A stretch of 64,000 nt of DNA from Natroniella sulfidigena (GTDB lineage Bacteria > Bacillota > Halanaerobiia > Halobacteroidales > Halobacteroidaceae), in the NCBI RefSeq assembly GCF_023223645.1, contig NZ_JALKBY010000001.1:124001-188000 (forward strand). Direction: 5' to 3'. The first letter of the stretch is position 1. Each line of letters begins with the position of its first letter. Of this stretch, positions 1 through 8,860 are shown piece after piece. The notes under the pieces are model-generated. The model saw only the letters and a list, made by a program, of their open reading frames with translations. It was not told the DNA's origin and searched no databases. The position numbers were made by a program, and so were the translations under genes.

Positions 1-142
1 ATTTATAACAGTTATTATACGTGTCTTTGGAAATTATCCTGAAGGAGTATTATTCTCTATTTTATTAATGAATATGTGTGTGCCATTGATTGACCAGTAT
101 ACGCTACCACAGATTTATGGCGAGGTGAAAGCAAATGGCTAA
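1..142 (+). CDS. rnfD: RnfD, electron transport complex membrane subunit (C-terminal fragment)
   Basis: The frame is open from the window edge (first full codon at base 2) to a TAA at 140-142. It encodes a hydrophobic tail ending in [11 protein letters not shown]. The motif FGNYPEG, a last membrane segment with [10 protein letters not shown], and the position directly before rnfG all fit the end of RnfD, the membrane subunit that carries covalent FMN in the Rnf ferredoxin:NAD oxidoreductase. The rnfG start overlaps its last codons by 8 bp, which indicates translational coupling. Only about 46 residues are visible, so the identity rests mainly on context. Confidence 0.85.
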   Translation, partial: FITVIIRVFGNYPEGVLFSILLMNMCVPLIDQYTLPQIYGEVKANG

Positions 143-794
143 CGATAAAATACAACCACGGTTGATTTTGGTTTTGACATTAATTACTATTGCATCTGCA
201 ATTGTATTGACTTTTATTGATGATTTGACTGCTCCTTTAATTGCTGAGCAAGCTGAGAAGAGAGTGCAAGAGGCTGTTTTATCTGTTGTACCAGAGGCAG
301 TAGATTTCGAAGAAGTTGAAAGTGAGAATTTTGAATTGTTTCAGGGTTTAGATGAGTCAGAAGAAGTTGTCGGAATAGCTGTTCAACATCAAACCCAAGG
401 TTATACAGGGCCTATTGATGTAATGGTTGGATTAGATGTGGATACTAGGCAGGTAACTGCTGTAGAGGTCTTATCTCATACAGAGACACCAGGTCTAGGA
501 GCTAGAATAGTGGAAGAGCAGTTTAGAGGTCAATTTGAAGGAAGAAAATCTATTGAGGAAGAAATCGAGATAATAGCTGGAGCAACGATTTCTAGTGAGG
601 CTGTTGAGGAAATAGTAGATGATGTTATTAAAGGAGCACAAGATTTTGAAGACGAGATGCCAGGGTTAGAAACTATAATAGCTGATGAAGATGATCTTGG
701 AGCAAGAGATTTTTCTGAGCAAGAAGTTGTTGACGCGGAGCAAGGGATTCAAAGTTTAGCTAAAATAGTAACAGATTATAGTGGAGGTGAGTAA
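135..794 (+). CDS. rnfG: RnfG, FMN-carrying subunit of the Rnf complex
   Basis: This 219-residue protein has one N-terminal membrane anchor (about residues 9-28) and an FMN-binding domain. The conserved HTETPGLG stretch lies at 115-122. The flavinylation site is IAGATIS, with the acceptor Thr at about 151. In most RnfG and NqrC proteins the residue before GAT is Ser or Thr; here it is Ala, a small departure. The protein has a strongly acidic C-terminal extension of about 50 residues after the FMN domain. In known Rnf complexes RnfG passes electrons between RnfB/D and RnfE/A. It overlaps rnfD by 8 bp and sits 1 bp before rnfE. Confidence 0.95.
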   Translation: MANDKIQPRLILVLTLITIASAIVLTFIDDLTAPLIAEQAEKRVQEAVLSVVPEAVDFEEVESENFELFQGLDESEEVVGIAVQHQTQGYTGPIDVMVGLDVDTRQVTAVEVLSHTETPGLGARIVEEQFRGQFEGRKSIEEEIEIIAGATISSEAVEEIVDDVIKGAQDFEDEMPGLETIIADEDDLGARDFSEQEVVDAEQGIQSLAKIVTDYSGGE

Positions 795-795
795 T

Positions 796-1461
796 GTGGC
801 TGAAAAAAATCGAGATTTTGTAAAGGGTCTGTGGGAAGAAAATCCTGTCTTTGTCATGTTATTGGGTATGTGTCCTGTATTAGCTGTTACTAGTACGGCA
901 ACGAACGGTTTATTTATGGGACTTGCAACAAGTTTTGTTCTGTTTGGAGCAGGAATTGTAAACTCTTTATTGCAAAATATAATTCCTGATGAGGTTCGGA
1001 TTCCAAGTTTTATCGTTGTAATTGCTACTTTTGTAACGATAGTTGATTTAGTTTCAAGAGCCTATTTTCCTGGAATCGCTGAACAGTTAGCATTATTTAT
1101 TCCTTTGATTATTGTTAACTGTTTAATTTTGAACCGTTCAGAGGCTTTCGCTTCTAATGTAAATGTTCTACGAGCTATAATAGATGCTTTAGGTAGAGGA
1201 TTAGGTTTTACCTGGGCTTTGACATTTTTAGGTGGTATTAGAGAAATTCTTGGCTTTGGAACTTTATTTAGAGGAACTGAGAGTGTCATTCAAGTTTTAG
1301 GTGAGTGGTACCAACCAATGTTGATTGCTATCTTACCAGCAGGAGCGTTTATTACTTTAGGAATAGTTGTTGCTTTATTTAATGTGATTATGGATGAATC
1401 ATTCAGTATTAAAGATTTATTTGGCGGAACTGCTGCTGTTGAAAAAGAACAGACAGCTTAA
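796..1461 (+). CDS. rnfE: RnfE, Rnf complex integral membrane subunit
   Basis: The protein is 221 residues with about six membrane segments, typical of the RnfE/NqrD family. I chose the GTG at 796 because a strong GGAGGTGA site lies at 783-790; the in-frame GTG at 781 would overlap that site. The family feature LGMCPVLAVT is near the N terminus, and INCLILNRSEAFAS and GGIREILGFG follow, as expected. Together with RnfA it forms the membrane pair that holds an iron-sulfur centre and takes part in ion translocation. It follows rnfG by 1 bp and precedes rnfA by 25 bp. Confidence 0.94.
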   Translation: MAEKNRDFVKGLWEENPVFVMLLGMCPVLAVTSTATNGLFMGLATSFVLFGAGIVNSLLQNIIPDEVRIPSFIVVIATFVTIVDLVSRAYFPGIAEQLALFIPLIIVNCLILNRSEAFASNVNVLRAIIDALGRGLGFTWALTFLGGIREILGFGTLFRGTESVIQVLGEWYQPMLIAILPAGAFITLGIVVALFNVIMDESFSIKDLFGGTAAVEKEQTA

Positions 1462-1486
1462 TATTGAGAAATAAGGAGGGGAAGTT

Positions 1487-2056
1487 ATGCAAGAATTATT
1501 CTTATTATTTATGGCTGCATCTATAACAAACAACTTTGTTTTGATGCAATTTTTAGGGATTTGTCCTTTTTTAGGAGTTTCTAAAGAGGTTCCAACAGCT
1601 TTTAGTATGGGGTTAGCGACTACTTTTGTAATGGTTACATCAGCAGTGGTAACTTGGCTTGTTGAAACTGTTATTTTAGTCCCGCTAGGAATTGAATATT
1701 TACAATACATTGCTTTTATTTTGGTAATTTCTTCATTCGTACAACTAACTGAATTATTTGTTAAAAAAGTTAGTCCGCCTTTATATAAAGCATTAGGTAT
1801 CTTTTTACCATTAATTACAACTAACTGTGCTATTTTAGGATTGGCCCTTTTGATTTCAATGGAAGGTTATGGTTTTATTCAGAGTGCTGTCTTTGGTTTA
1901 GGAGCAGGAGTCGGTTTTACGATAGCAATTGTATTGATGGCTGGAATAAGAGAACGGTTAGAATTTGCTGATGTTCCTAAGCCTTTAAAAGGAGCACCAA
2001 TTACTTTATTAGTGGCTGGAATTATGGCATTAGCATTTACAGGACTTGCAATGTAA
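1487..2056 (+). CDS. rnfA: RnfA, Rnf complex integral membrane subunit
   Basis: The protein is 189 residues with six predicted membrane helices and is homologous to RnfE and NqrE. Visible family signatures are NNFVLMQFLGICPFLG near the N terminus, TNCAILG in the middle and MAGIRERLE near the C terminus. The Cys residues in LGICPF and TNCAI correspond to those that bind the membrane-embedded 2Fe-2S centre in Rnf/Nqr. The gene has a good AAGGAGGGG site just upstream. It lies between rnfE and rnfB, giving the order D-G-E-A-B. Confidence 0.95.
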   Translation: MQELFLLFMAASITNNFVLMQFLGICPFLGVSKEVPTAFSMGLATTFVMVTSAVVTWLVETVILVPLGIEYLQYIAFILVISSFVQLTELFVKKVSPPLYKALGIFLPLITTNCAILGLALLISMEGYGFIQSAVFGLGAGVGFTIAIVLMAGIRERLEFADVPKPLKGAPITLLVAGIMALAFTGLAM

Positions 2057-2074
2057 ATTAGGAGGTGGGGTATA

Positions 2075-2878
2075 ATGGAAATTATTTCTTTTGCATCTGC
2101 AGTTGCCGGATTAGGAATTTTAGGAATAATTTTTGGAACCGGTCTAGCTTATGCATCAGTAAAATTTGCAGTAGAAGAAGATCCAAAAAAAATAGAGATT
2201 GATGAGGCTTTACCTGGAGCCAACTGTGGAGCTTGTGGTTTTGCAGGTTGTTCTAGTTATGCGGAAGCAGTGGCTAAGGGAGAAGAAGGAATTGATTCTT
2301 GTCCAGTTGGTGGAGAAGAACTAATAGAAAAGATAGCTGATATTATGGGTGTTGCTGCTTCTTCTTCGGATGAGAAAAAGACTGCTAAGGTGTTATGTCA
2401 GGGTGGTAATCAAGAAACATTTAATAAAGCAGAGTATCAAGGAGTACCAAGTTGTCAAGCAGCTAGTATGGTAGATAACTTTAAATCCTGTCAATATGGT
2501 TGCTTAGGATTTGGTGATTGTGCTGCTGTTTGTGACTTTGATGCAATTGTAATGAATGATAATGGCTTACCAGAGATTGATCCTGATAAATGTGCTGAAT
2601 GTGGAGTCTGTGTTACAGAATGTCCTCGGAGTCTGATTGAAATAGTAAGTAGTAATGAAGATGTTATTACTAATTGTAAGTCAGCTTTAAAAGGAAAAGA
2701 AGTCAAGGTTGTTTGTGAGAAAGGATGCTTTGGTTGTACAATTTGTGCCAAGAAATGTCCTGTAGATGCTATTGAGATGGAAGATAATCTACCAGTAGTT
2801 GATACTGAAGGATGTATTGGTTGTGGAGTCTGTGTTAAAAATTGTCCAACTGATGCCTTTGTAGAAGTTGATTTTTAA
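2075..2878 (+). CDS. rnfB: RnfB, iron-sulfur subunit of the Rnf complex
   Basis: The protein is 267 residues. A membrane anchor (about 5-28) is followed by the RnfB 4Fe-4S motif with Cys 51, 54, 59 and 76 (C-x2-C-x4-C-x16-C). Further ferredoxin-like Cys groups lie at 139/143/149/153, 173/176/179/183, 218/221/224/228 and 247/250/253/257, each followed by a Pro or an acidic-hydrophobic stretch typical of bacterial ferredoxins. RnfB accepts electrons from reduced ferredoxin. This is the last gene of the operon and a strong terminator follows about 50 bp later. Confidence 0.96.
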   Translation: MEIISFASAVAGLGILGIIFGTGLAYASVKFAVEEDPKKIEIDEALPGANCGACGFAGCSSYAEAVAKGEEGIDSCPVGGEELIEKIADIMGVAASSSDEKKTAKVLCQGGNQETFNKAEYQGVPSCQAASMVDNFKSCQYGCLGFGDCAAVCDFDAIVMNDNGLPEIDPDKCAECGVCVTECPRSLIEIVSSNEDVITNCKSALKGKEVKVVCEKGCFGCTICAKKCPVDAIEMEDNLPVVDTEGCIGCGVCVKNCPTDAFVEVDF

Positions 2879-2927
2879 GTATTAAGTCTTTATAATAAAG
2901 CTTACAATTGAAAAATAAGTTAGCAAT

Positions 2928-2963
2928 AAAAGAAACCAGTCCCACTGGTTTCTTTTATTTTTT
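2928..2963 (+). terminator. Rho-independent terminator after rnfB
   Basis: A perfect 13-bp stem (2928-2940 with 2944-2956) with a CCC loop is followed by a T-rich tail. It closes the rnf operon. Confidence 0.93.
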
Positions 2964-2997
2964 AATTGCTCATAATATGGAGCTGAGCTTAAGAGAT

Positions 2998-3026
2998 TAG
3001 ACACTTATAGTTTTTTTTGATATAAT
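2998..3026 (+). promoter_or_regulatory. Candidate sigma-A promoter for the hemA operon
   Basis: The -35 box TAGACA (2998-3003) and the -10 box TATAAT (3021-3026) are separated by exactly 17 bp. They lie between the rnfB terminator and hemA and leave a leader of roughly 125 nt. I saw no clear riboswitch in that leader. Confidence 0.65.
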
Positions 3027-3159
3027 ATGAAGATGATTAATATAGAGGTTAAAAATTTTATTTCAATAATGCTAAAATTTTGTCTTTGATAATTAGTCTA
3101 GTTATAGATAATATTGGAATTATAGTAAAGTGTTATAAATTATGAGGAGAGGATCAATT

Positions 3160-4416
3160 GTGGAACTAGTAGTTATTGGCTTGAACCATAAAACAGCTTC
3201 TGTAGAGGTTAGAGAAGAGCTATCTTTAAGTAACCGTCAACAAGAGGATGTTTTAGAACAAATTTCTATCTCATCTGATGTAAAAGAGGGTGTTATTTTA
3301 TCTACTTGCAATCGAACTGAGATTTATCTGGTAGCAGAGAGTGATTATTTGGCTAAAAAATTCACCCTGAAATTATTCAAAAGAATTTCTGATTTAAAGA
3401 TTAGAAATTTAAAAGGATACTTATATCATTATCAGAATTTAGAAGCAGTTGAACATTTATTTAGAGTTGTTAGTGGCTTAGATTCCTTAGTGATTGGTGA
3501 AGCTCAGATTTTGGGTCAAGTTAAGAAGGCATTTAAGGAAGCAAAGAGAATGGAAGCAATTGATACACAATTACATAGATTATTTAATGAAAGTTTTAAA
3601 GTTGGTAAGCGGGCTCGAAGTGAAACAAAGATTGATAAAAATGCTGCTTCGATCAGTTATGTGGCTGTAGAGTTGGCCCGGCAGGTATTTGGTTCTTTAT
3701 CTGGAGAGAAAGTGATGATTTTAGGTGCAGGAGAGATGAGTGAATTGACTTTAAAAAATTTAGTTGCTCATGGTGTTGAAGGAGTAATGGTCTCTAATAG
3801 AACTTATGAAAATGGAAAAAGATTAGCTGAACAATTTTCAGGAGAAGTCATTCCTTGGGAAAAATTAGAGAATTGGGTTGAAGATGTTGATATTATTATC
3901 AGCTCAACTGCTGCTCCTCACTATGTGCTTCATCATGAACAGATTGAAGAAGTTATGGTTAATAGGAAACGTCCTCTCTTTTTGATTGATATTGCTGTTC
4001 CTAGAGATATAGAACCAGAAATTGCTGAGTTACCTGAAGTATACCTGTATGATATTGATGATTTAGAGGCTGTAGTCAATCAAAATTTAGAAGAAAGAAG
4101 AGGAGAAATAGAGCAGGTTGAGGAGATTATAGCTGAAGAAAGAGAAGAATTTGAAAAATGGCTGAATTATCGTCAAGTTGTACCAGTGATTAAAGGGATG
4201 AGAGAAAGGGCCAACCAGATTAAAGAGCAAGAATTAAATCGGGCATTACAAAGGTTGGCTAATTCTAAGCAGAATCAAGAAGATGTAGTTGAAGAGTTGA
4301 GTAGTCGATTAGTTAATAAACTACTACATCCTCCTACATTAGGGGTCAAGCAGTTAGCCAATAGTGAAGGAAGTCTACAAAAGCTAGAAGTAATTAAAGA
4401 GGTATTTGAATGTTGA
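3160..4416 (+). CDS. hemA: Glutamyl-tRNA reductase
   Basis: HemA reduces glutamyl-tRNA(Glu) to glutamate-1-semialdehyde with NADPH, the first step of the C5 tetrapyrrole route. The start is the GTG at 3160: an AGGAGAGG site at 3144-3151 overlaps the earlier in-frame ATG at 3142. The protein is 418 residues, normal for the family. The catalytic Cys is about residue 50 in LSTCNRTE. The GluTR signature GLDSLVIGEAQILGQVK follows, then a Rossmann segment with LGAGEMSELT, and a C-terminal helical dimerisation domain. It opens the tetrapyrrole cluster; hemL, which uses its product, is about 5.7 kb downstream. Confidence 0.97.
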   Translation: MELVVIGLNHKTASVEVREELSLSNRQQEDVLEQISISSDVKEGVILSTCNRTEIYLVAESDYLAKKFTLKLFKRISDLKIRNLKGYLYHYQNLEAVEHLFRVVSGLDSLVIGEAQILGQVKKAFKEAKRMEAIDTQLHRLFNESFKVGKRARSETKIDKNAASISYVAVELARQVFGSLSGEKVMILGAGEMSELTLKNLVAHGVEGVMVSNRTYENGKRLAEQFSGEVIPWEKLENWVEDVDIIISSTAAPHYVLHHEQIEEVMVNRKRPLFLIDIAVPRDIEPEIAELPEVYLYDIDDLEAVVNQNLEERRGEIEQVEEIIAEEREEFEKWLNYRQVVPVIKGMRERANQIKEQELNRALQRLANSKQNQEDVVEELSSRLVNKLLHPPTLGVKQLANSEGSLQKLEVIKEVFEC

Positions 4417-4427
4417 TCCAGGTCTTG

Positions 4428-4490
4428 ATATCATAAAATTTTGAAGTGAATTTTAATTGTCAATTTTGTACATTGTAAATTGTTATAAAG
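4428..4490 (+). repeat. Partial heptamer hairpin element (right-arm type, AATTGTA variant)
   Basis: The hemA/met8 gap holds a run of degenerate 7-mers related to TAAATTG (about 4453-4490). The same heptamer type is seen in the elements at 5455, 8000 and 8731. No full left arm is obvious. Confidence 0.45.
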
Positions 4491-4571
4491 TGACACCTTA
4501 TAATGATAATAAAAATAGGCTGATTAGAAAATTACGTATTAAGTAGATATATATGTTTAAGGAGAGGTTTG

Positions 4572-5225
4572 ATGGAGTTATATCCGGTTAATTTAAGGTT
4601 GAAGAATCAGAAGGTATTGATAGTTGGTGGGGGTAAGGTTGCTTATCGTAAATTAAAGAGGTTAGTAACTACTGAAGCTAAGATTGAATTGGTTAGTCCC
4701 AAAGTAATTGATCCTGTAAAGGAATTAATCAAACAAGAAGAGATAAACTATAAACAACGAGAATTTTTAGAGCTTGATCTTGAAAGCTCTTTTTTAGTAA
4801 TTGCTGCTACAGATCAAAGCGGCTTAAATCAAAGAATTGCTCAACTAGCTGAACAGGAGGGGATTTTGGCCAATGTGATTGATAACTTGGAGTTGTCAAC
4901 TTGTACCTTACCTGCTGTAGTTGAGCGAGGAGATCTATTAATCACGATTGCTACAAATGGAAGTTTACCAGCATTATCTAGACAGCTTAGATTGAAGTTA
5001 GAAGAGGAATTTGGGCCAGAGTTTGCTTTCTTTTTGGAGTTGCTAGCTGAAATTAGACCACTAGTGATTGATAAGATAGATCAAGAAGAGCAGCGGCGTG
5101 AAATCTTTAGAAGATTAGCTGATCTAGAGTTGATCGAGCAACTAGGGGTTGATCGTTCAGTAGGGATTGAAGAGATCAAACAGATATTGCCTGAGCAAGT
5201 AATAAATGAGTTAGAGTTGATTTAA
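4572..5225 (+). CDS. Precorrin-2 dehydrogenase / Met8-like siroheme synthase N domain
   Basis: The protein is 217 residues. The N-terminal NAD-binding motif is VLIVGGGKVAYRK (about 14-27), followed by the Met8/SirC/CysG-N segment with ANVIDNLELSTCTLPAVV, the region that carries the catalytic Asp in the family. A central piece TNGSLPALSRQLR matches the family, and a C-terminal helical part follows. It should oxidise precorrin-2 to sirohydrochlorin with NAD+; whether it also inserts iron or cobalt cannot be read from sequence. The start is the ATG at 4572 with GGAGAGG just upstream. It sits between hemA and hemC, as in clostridial siroheme/B12 clusters. Confidence 0.9.
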   Translation: MELYPVNLRLKNQKVLIVGGGKVAYRKLKRLVTTEAKIELVSPKVIDPVKELIKQEEINYKQREFLELDLESSFLVIAATDQSGLNQRIAQLAEQEGILANVIDNLELSTCTLPAVVERGDLLITIATNGSLPALSRQLRLKLEEEFGPEFAFFLELLAEIRPLVIDKIDQEEQRREIFRRLADLELIEQLGVDRSVGIEEIKQILPEQVINELELI

Positions 5226-5246
5226 TAGTGAACTTTTATTACAATT

Positions 5247-5348
5247 CAGTTTAAGTTTGAGTCTAAGTCTAAGTAAGAGCTAAGCCCTTATGTTTCTAGT
5301 GGTTGACTTAAACTTAAACTCAGCCTTAAACTTAAGCTATATATCAAT
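5247..5348 (+). repeat. Heptamer hairpin element (TTAAGTC/TAAACTT variant)
   Basis: The left arm is a run of AAGTCTA-like repeats. A core with GAGCTAAG and a GGTT stretch follows, and the right arm of TTAAACT-like repeats is largely complementary to the left. It ends at ATATATCAAT, close to the TGATATA-type end of other copies read on the opposite strand. The element at 38153 uses the same heptamer type. Confidence 0.7.
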
Positions 5349-5454
5349 AATGTTACATAAATCATTTTTTATAACACTAATAAATGTTATGATAGAAGTG
5401 GAGCTTAATAATTAATTTAGCTAGTTGCTTTTAGAAGTTTTGATTTTTAGAATT

Positions 5455-5505
5455 TTCAAAGGTTTTTTAATTGTTAATTGTACATTATAAATTGTAAATT
5501 AATGA
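5455..5505 (+). repeat. Partial heptamer element before hemC (AATTGTA variant)
   Basis: A GGTTTTTTAA core remnant is followed by degenerate AATTGTA repeats that end just before the hemC ribosome binding site. It looks like a right half only. Confidence 0.5.
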
Positions 5506-5521
5506 GTGCAGGGAGGTAATT

Positions 5522-6469
5522 ATGAAAGAAATTATTATTGGAACTAGAAAAAGTCAACTTGCAGTAGCTCAATCGCAGCTAATGGCTGATCAATTACAGG
5601 AGAAGTTTCCTGATTATCAGTTTAAGCTAAAGAAGATCAGTACTAAAGGAGATCGAATTTTAGATAAGCCTTTAGCCGAAATTGGTGGTAAGGGTTTATT
5701 TATTAAGGAGATAGAGATAGCGTTGTTGAATGGGGAGATTGATTTGGCAATTCATAGTCTCAAGGATATGCCAGCAGAGTTGCCTACTGAGCTTGAAATT
5801 TTATCAATTCCAAAACGGGCCAACCCTTTAGATGCGTTAATAAGTAAGGGTGATCTGGATATAGACCAGCTTCCTGAAGGGGCTAAGATAGGAACAGGGA
5901 GCTTGCGTAGAAGGGCTCAGTTATTAAATTATCGTTCTGATTTAGAGATTGTACCAATTAGGGGTAATATAGATACTCGACTTAGAAAATTAGAGAGTCA
6001 AGATTTAGATGGGATTATCTTAGCTGCAGCTGGCTTGGAGAGGATTGGCTGGGAGGATAAGATCAGCTCTTGTTTGAGTGATGAGATTTCGATTCCAGCA
6101 GTAGGACAAGGTGCTTTGGCGATTGAAGTTAGGGCCAATGACCAACAGATTAAGGATATAGTCAAGGCAATTAATCATCAAGCGACTGTAGATGCTGTTA
6201 AAGCTGAACGGAGCTTTTTGGAGTATTTAGAGGGGGATTGTAAGGTGCCAATTGGGGCTTATGCTCAGGTTGAAGATGAGCAATTGGTTGTTGAAGGAGT
6301 AGTAGCAAAGTTAGATGGTAGCCAAGTATTTAAAGAAGAAGTGGTTGGTTTGCGAGAGGAAGCAGTTGAATTAGGAATTAAGCTTGCTAAGCAGTTATTA
6401 GAACAAGGAGCAGGAGAGGTTTTAGAAGAGATTAAGAAGCAGGAAGGGGCAGATAATAATGGCAGGTAA
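5522..6469 (+). CDS. hemC: Hydroxymethylbilane synthase (porphobilinogen deaminase)
   Basis: HemC condenses four porphobilinogens into hydroxymethylbilane. The protein is 315 residues. Asp82 lies in HSLKDMP and matches the catalytic Asp. Arg-rich substrate binding is seen in GTGSLRRRAQL (about 124-134). The dipyrromethane cofactor Cys is at about 240 in LEGDCKVPIGAY; the usual motif has GGC, here GDC, a mild change. The start ATG has a GGGAGG site. Its 3' end overlaps cobA-hemD by 11 bp, so the two are translationally coupled and act in sequence. Confidence 0.97.
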   Translation: MKEIIIGTRKSQLAVAQSQLMADQLQEKFPDYQFKLKKISTKGDRILDKPLAEIGGKGLFIKEIEIALLNGEIDLAIHSLKDMPAELPTELEILSIPKRANPLDALISKGDLDIDQLPEGAKIGTGSLRRRAQLLNYRSDLEIVPIRGNIDTRLRKLESQDLDGIILAAAGLERIGWEDKISSCLSDEISIPAVGQGALAIEVRANDQQIKDIVKAINHQATVDAVKAERSFLEYLEGDCKVPIGAYAQVEDEQLVVEGVVAKLDGSQVFKEEVVGLREEAVELGIKLAKQLLEQGAGEVLEEIKKQEGADNNGR

Positions 6470-7970
6470 AGTTTATTTAATTGGGGCTGGCCCAGGAGAT
6501 GAAGGATTAATTACAGTTAAGGGTTTAAATATTATCAAAGAAGCTGACGTAATTTTATATGATAGATTAGCTAATCCTAGGTTATTAGATTATGCTCGAG
6601 AAGATGTAGAGTTATTTTATGTAGGAAAGAAGGCGAGCAATCATTATCGAACCCAAGATGAGATTAATCAATTATTGGTTGATCAAGCTCAAGCAGGTAA
6701 TGTAGTGGCTAGATTAAAAGGGGGCGATCCTTTTATCTTTGGTCGTGGTGGAGAAGAAGCAGAAGTGTTGTTAGGTGAAGGAATCGAGTTTGAGATTGTA
6801 CCAGGAATCACTTCTCCTATTTCAGTAGCTGCTTATGCAGGAATTCCTTTGACCCATCGTGATTTTAACTCTTCTGTTGGATTTGTAACTGGTCATGAAG
6901 ATCCGACTAAAGATGAGTCCAATCTTAATTGGGATCAGCTAGCTAATGCAATGGGAACATTAGTCTTTTTGATGGGGGTTGGCAATTTAGCTAAGATTAC
7001 TAAAAGGCTAATGGAGGCTGGTCGTAATCCTGAAACTCCTGTTGCATTAATTAGATGGGGGACTAGACCGGAGCAAGAGACATTAGTTGGTACTTTAGAG
7101 ACTATAGTAACTAAGGTTGAAGAGAATAATTTCAAGCCACCAGCTATTATAATTGTTGGAGAGGTCATCAATTTAAGAGAGAAGTTAGATTGGTTTGAAA
7201 CGAAAGCTTTATTCTCTAAACGGATTGTAGTTACTAGACCTAAAAAGCAGGCGACCAGCTTTTCTAAAGCTTTAGCTCGAGATGGGGCCAAAGTGATTGA
7301 GGCACCAGCGATTAAGATTGCTCCACCAGAAAGTTATCAAGAGTTGGATCAGAAGTTAGAGCAGATAGGTGATTATGATTGGATTATTTTTACCAGTATC
7401 AATGGAGTTAAGTACTTCATTAATCGACTATTCGAGCTAGGATTAGATGTTAGAGCTTTGGCTGGGGTTAAGCTCTGTGCCATTGGCCCTAAGACTGCTG
7501 CTAAGTTGAATGATTATGGCTTACAGGTCGATTATATTCCAGATGATTATGTAATCGAATCTATCCTAGAAGGATTTGTTGAAGAGGATTTGACAGGACA
7601 GAAGTTCTTACTACCACGAGCTGATATTGCACGAGAGTTGTTGGCAGAGGAGTTAGAGAATAATGGAGCTAAGGTCGATGATGTAACGACTTATCAGACG
7701 ATTAAAGGGGTAGGAAACCAAGATTTAATCGCTGAGCTAGAAGAGGACAGAGTAGATATGGTGACCTTTACAAGCTCTTCAACAGTACATAATTTTGTTG
7801 AGCAATTAGGTGATGATTATCAAGATTTATTGGCAGAGGTAGAGATTGCGTGTATTGGCCCGATTACTGCTCAAACAGTACGGGATTATGAGTTAGAGGT
7901 AGCAGTAGTAGCTGATGAATATACGGTTGAGGGGTTATTAGCAGCGGTTAAAGGGTATTATAGTAATTAG
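6459..7970 (+). CDS. cobA-hemD: Fused uroporphyrinogen-III C-methyltransferase / uroporphyrinogen-III synthase
   Basis: This is a 503-residue two-domain protein. Residues 1 to about 245 are the SUMT domain: VYLIGAGPGDEGLIT at the N terminus, then ARLKGGDPFIFGRGGEE and VPGITSPISVAAYAGIPLTHR. It adds two methyl groups from SAM to uroporphyrinogen III to give precorrin-2. Residues about 250-503 are HemD, starting at KRIVVTRPKKQA and containing DWIIFTSINGV and VTFTSSSTVHNF. The fusion closes the ring and methylates it in one polypeptide and is common in clostridia. The last codons run into a 7-bp repeat array (see 7969). Confidence 0.96.
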   Translation: MAGKVYLIGAGPGDEGLITVKGLNIIKEADVILYDRLANPRLLDYAREDVELFYVGKKASNHYRTQDEINQLLVDQAQAGNVVARLKGGDPFIFGRGGEEAEVLLGEGIEFEIVPGITSPISVAAYAGIPLTHRDFNSSVGFVTGHEDPTKDESNLNWDQLANAMGTLVFLMGVGNLAKITKRLMEAGRNPETPVALIRWGTRPEQETLVGTLETIVTKVEENNFKPPAIIIVGEVINLREKLDWFETKALFSKRIVVTRPKKQATSFSKALARDGAKVIEAPAIKIAPPESYQELDQKLEQIGDYDWIIFTSINGVKYFINRLFELGLDVRALAGVKLCAIGPKTAAKLNDYGLQVDYIPDDYVIESILEGFVEEDLTGQKFLLPRADIARELLAEELENNGAKVDDVTTYQTIKGVGNQDLIAELEEDRVDMVTFTSSSTVHNFVEQLGDDYQDLLAEVEIACIGPITAQTVRDYELEVAVVADEYTVEGLLAAVKGYYSN

Positions 7971-8072
7971 TGACTAGTGATTAGTAACTAGTAAAAACTG
8001 GACAATTAAAGAGCTTTAAATGGCTTTTTATTTAAAGGATTTAGTTTGTAATTGTAAATTGTACATTATAAG
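7969..8072 (+). repeat. Heptamer hairpin element (mixed ACTAGTA / AATTGTA arms)
   Basis: The left part is a clear array of AGTGACT / AGTGATT / AGTAACT repeats that begins in the stop region of cobA-hemD. The core has AAAGAGCTTT and a GGATTTA-like part. The right part is AATTGTA-type repeats ending just before the SD of the next gene. The two arms carry different heptamers, so this may be a chimera of two elements. Confidence 0.6.
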
Positions 8073-8083
8073 GGAGTGTCATT

Positions 8084-8731
8084 GTGTCTGCTCAAGTGAA
8101 AGGTATTGTCATTGAAGGGGTACCAGCTACGGGAAAAACAACAATAATTGAACATCTTTTGCGGAATGGACAGGTTTTAGAGCGTGATTTTATGCCCTTG
8201 TTGGTTTATGGTGAAGATTTAACGCAGCGAGTATTAGAAGCTAAACATAATCAAGGACAAATTACTAAAGAGGATAATTTAAATCTATTGAATGATATTT
8301 TAACCCCTCTAGAGCGTTATCAAGAATATTACCACCAGCGAGGATGGCAGGGAGCAGAACAAGAGCACTGTTATGCCTTTTTATTGGAGAGGTTCCATTT
8401 AACCCATGCTACTTATTTTGATCACCTAAGCTGGGGAGAACTAATAGAGATAGATAATCGCTTAGCAGATTTAAAGGCAAAGTTAGTCTTATTGACAATG
8501 AACAAGGAAGTGATGGCTGAGCGAATTGTTGCTAGTCGAGGAAGTAGATGGAGAAGTTATATCTCTCGGTTTGGTTCGACAGTAGAGGAGATTGTTGAGC
8601 ATTATTATCAACGACAACAGCGGAAGTTAAAATTAGCTCAGCAGAGTAAGTTAGTTAGCTTGGTGTTGAATACCAGTGCTAAGGATTGGGGAGCGTTGGC
8701 CCAGCAAGTGCTTCAATTTTGGGGGGTATAA
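8084..8731 (+). CDS. P-loop NTPase, nucleotide kinase-like, function unknown
   Basis: The protein is 215 residues and starts at GTG 8084 with an AAGGGAGTG site. A Walker A motif GVPATGKTT (about 12-20) is preceded by a beta-strand IVIE. A later ERFHLTHATY segment and an Arg-rich RGSRWRSYISR stretch near 150-162 resemble the LID/DRX layout of deoxynucleoside or thymidylate kinases. I do not recognise a specific gene. It lies between cobA-hemD and hemB and is flanked on both sides by heptamer elements, so its link to tetrapyrrole synthesis may be only positional. It could be a kinase acting on a nucleotide or cofactor. Confidence 0.75.
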   Translation: MSAQVKGIVIEGVPATGKTTIIEHLLRNGQVLERDFMPLLVYGEDLTQRVLEAKHNQGQITKEDNLNLLNDILTPLERYQEYYHQRGWQGAEQEHCYAFLLERFHLTHATYFDHLSWGELIEIDNRLADLKAKLVLLTMNKEVMAERIVASRGSRWRSYISRFGSTVEEIVEHYYQRQQRKLKLAQQSKLVSLVLNTSAKDWGALAQQVLQFWGV

Positions 8732-8842
8732 AATTGACAATTGACAGAATGTACAATGGACAATTAAAAATCTTTAAGTATTTTTAGCTTTAAAGGTTTG
8801 CTCTTTAATTGTAAATTGTGAACTGTAAATTGTAAATTATAG
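8731..8842 (+). repeat. Heptamer hairpin element (AAATTGT variant)
   Basis: The left arm is ATTGACA-like repeats (8731-8766), the core has CTTTAA and GGTTTG (8767-8803), and the right arm is AAATTGT repeats (8804-8842). The arms are approximate reverse complements and share the same heptamer. The right end lies about 10 bp before the hemB SD. Confidence 0.75.
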
Positions 8843-8860
8843 TTTTAAAGGAGGGATAGG

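Noticed and set aside
1417-1710. Minus-strand open frame across the rnfE/rnfA junction
   Set aside because: It is antisense to two conserved membrane proteins and is a composition artefact.
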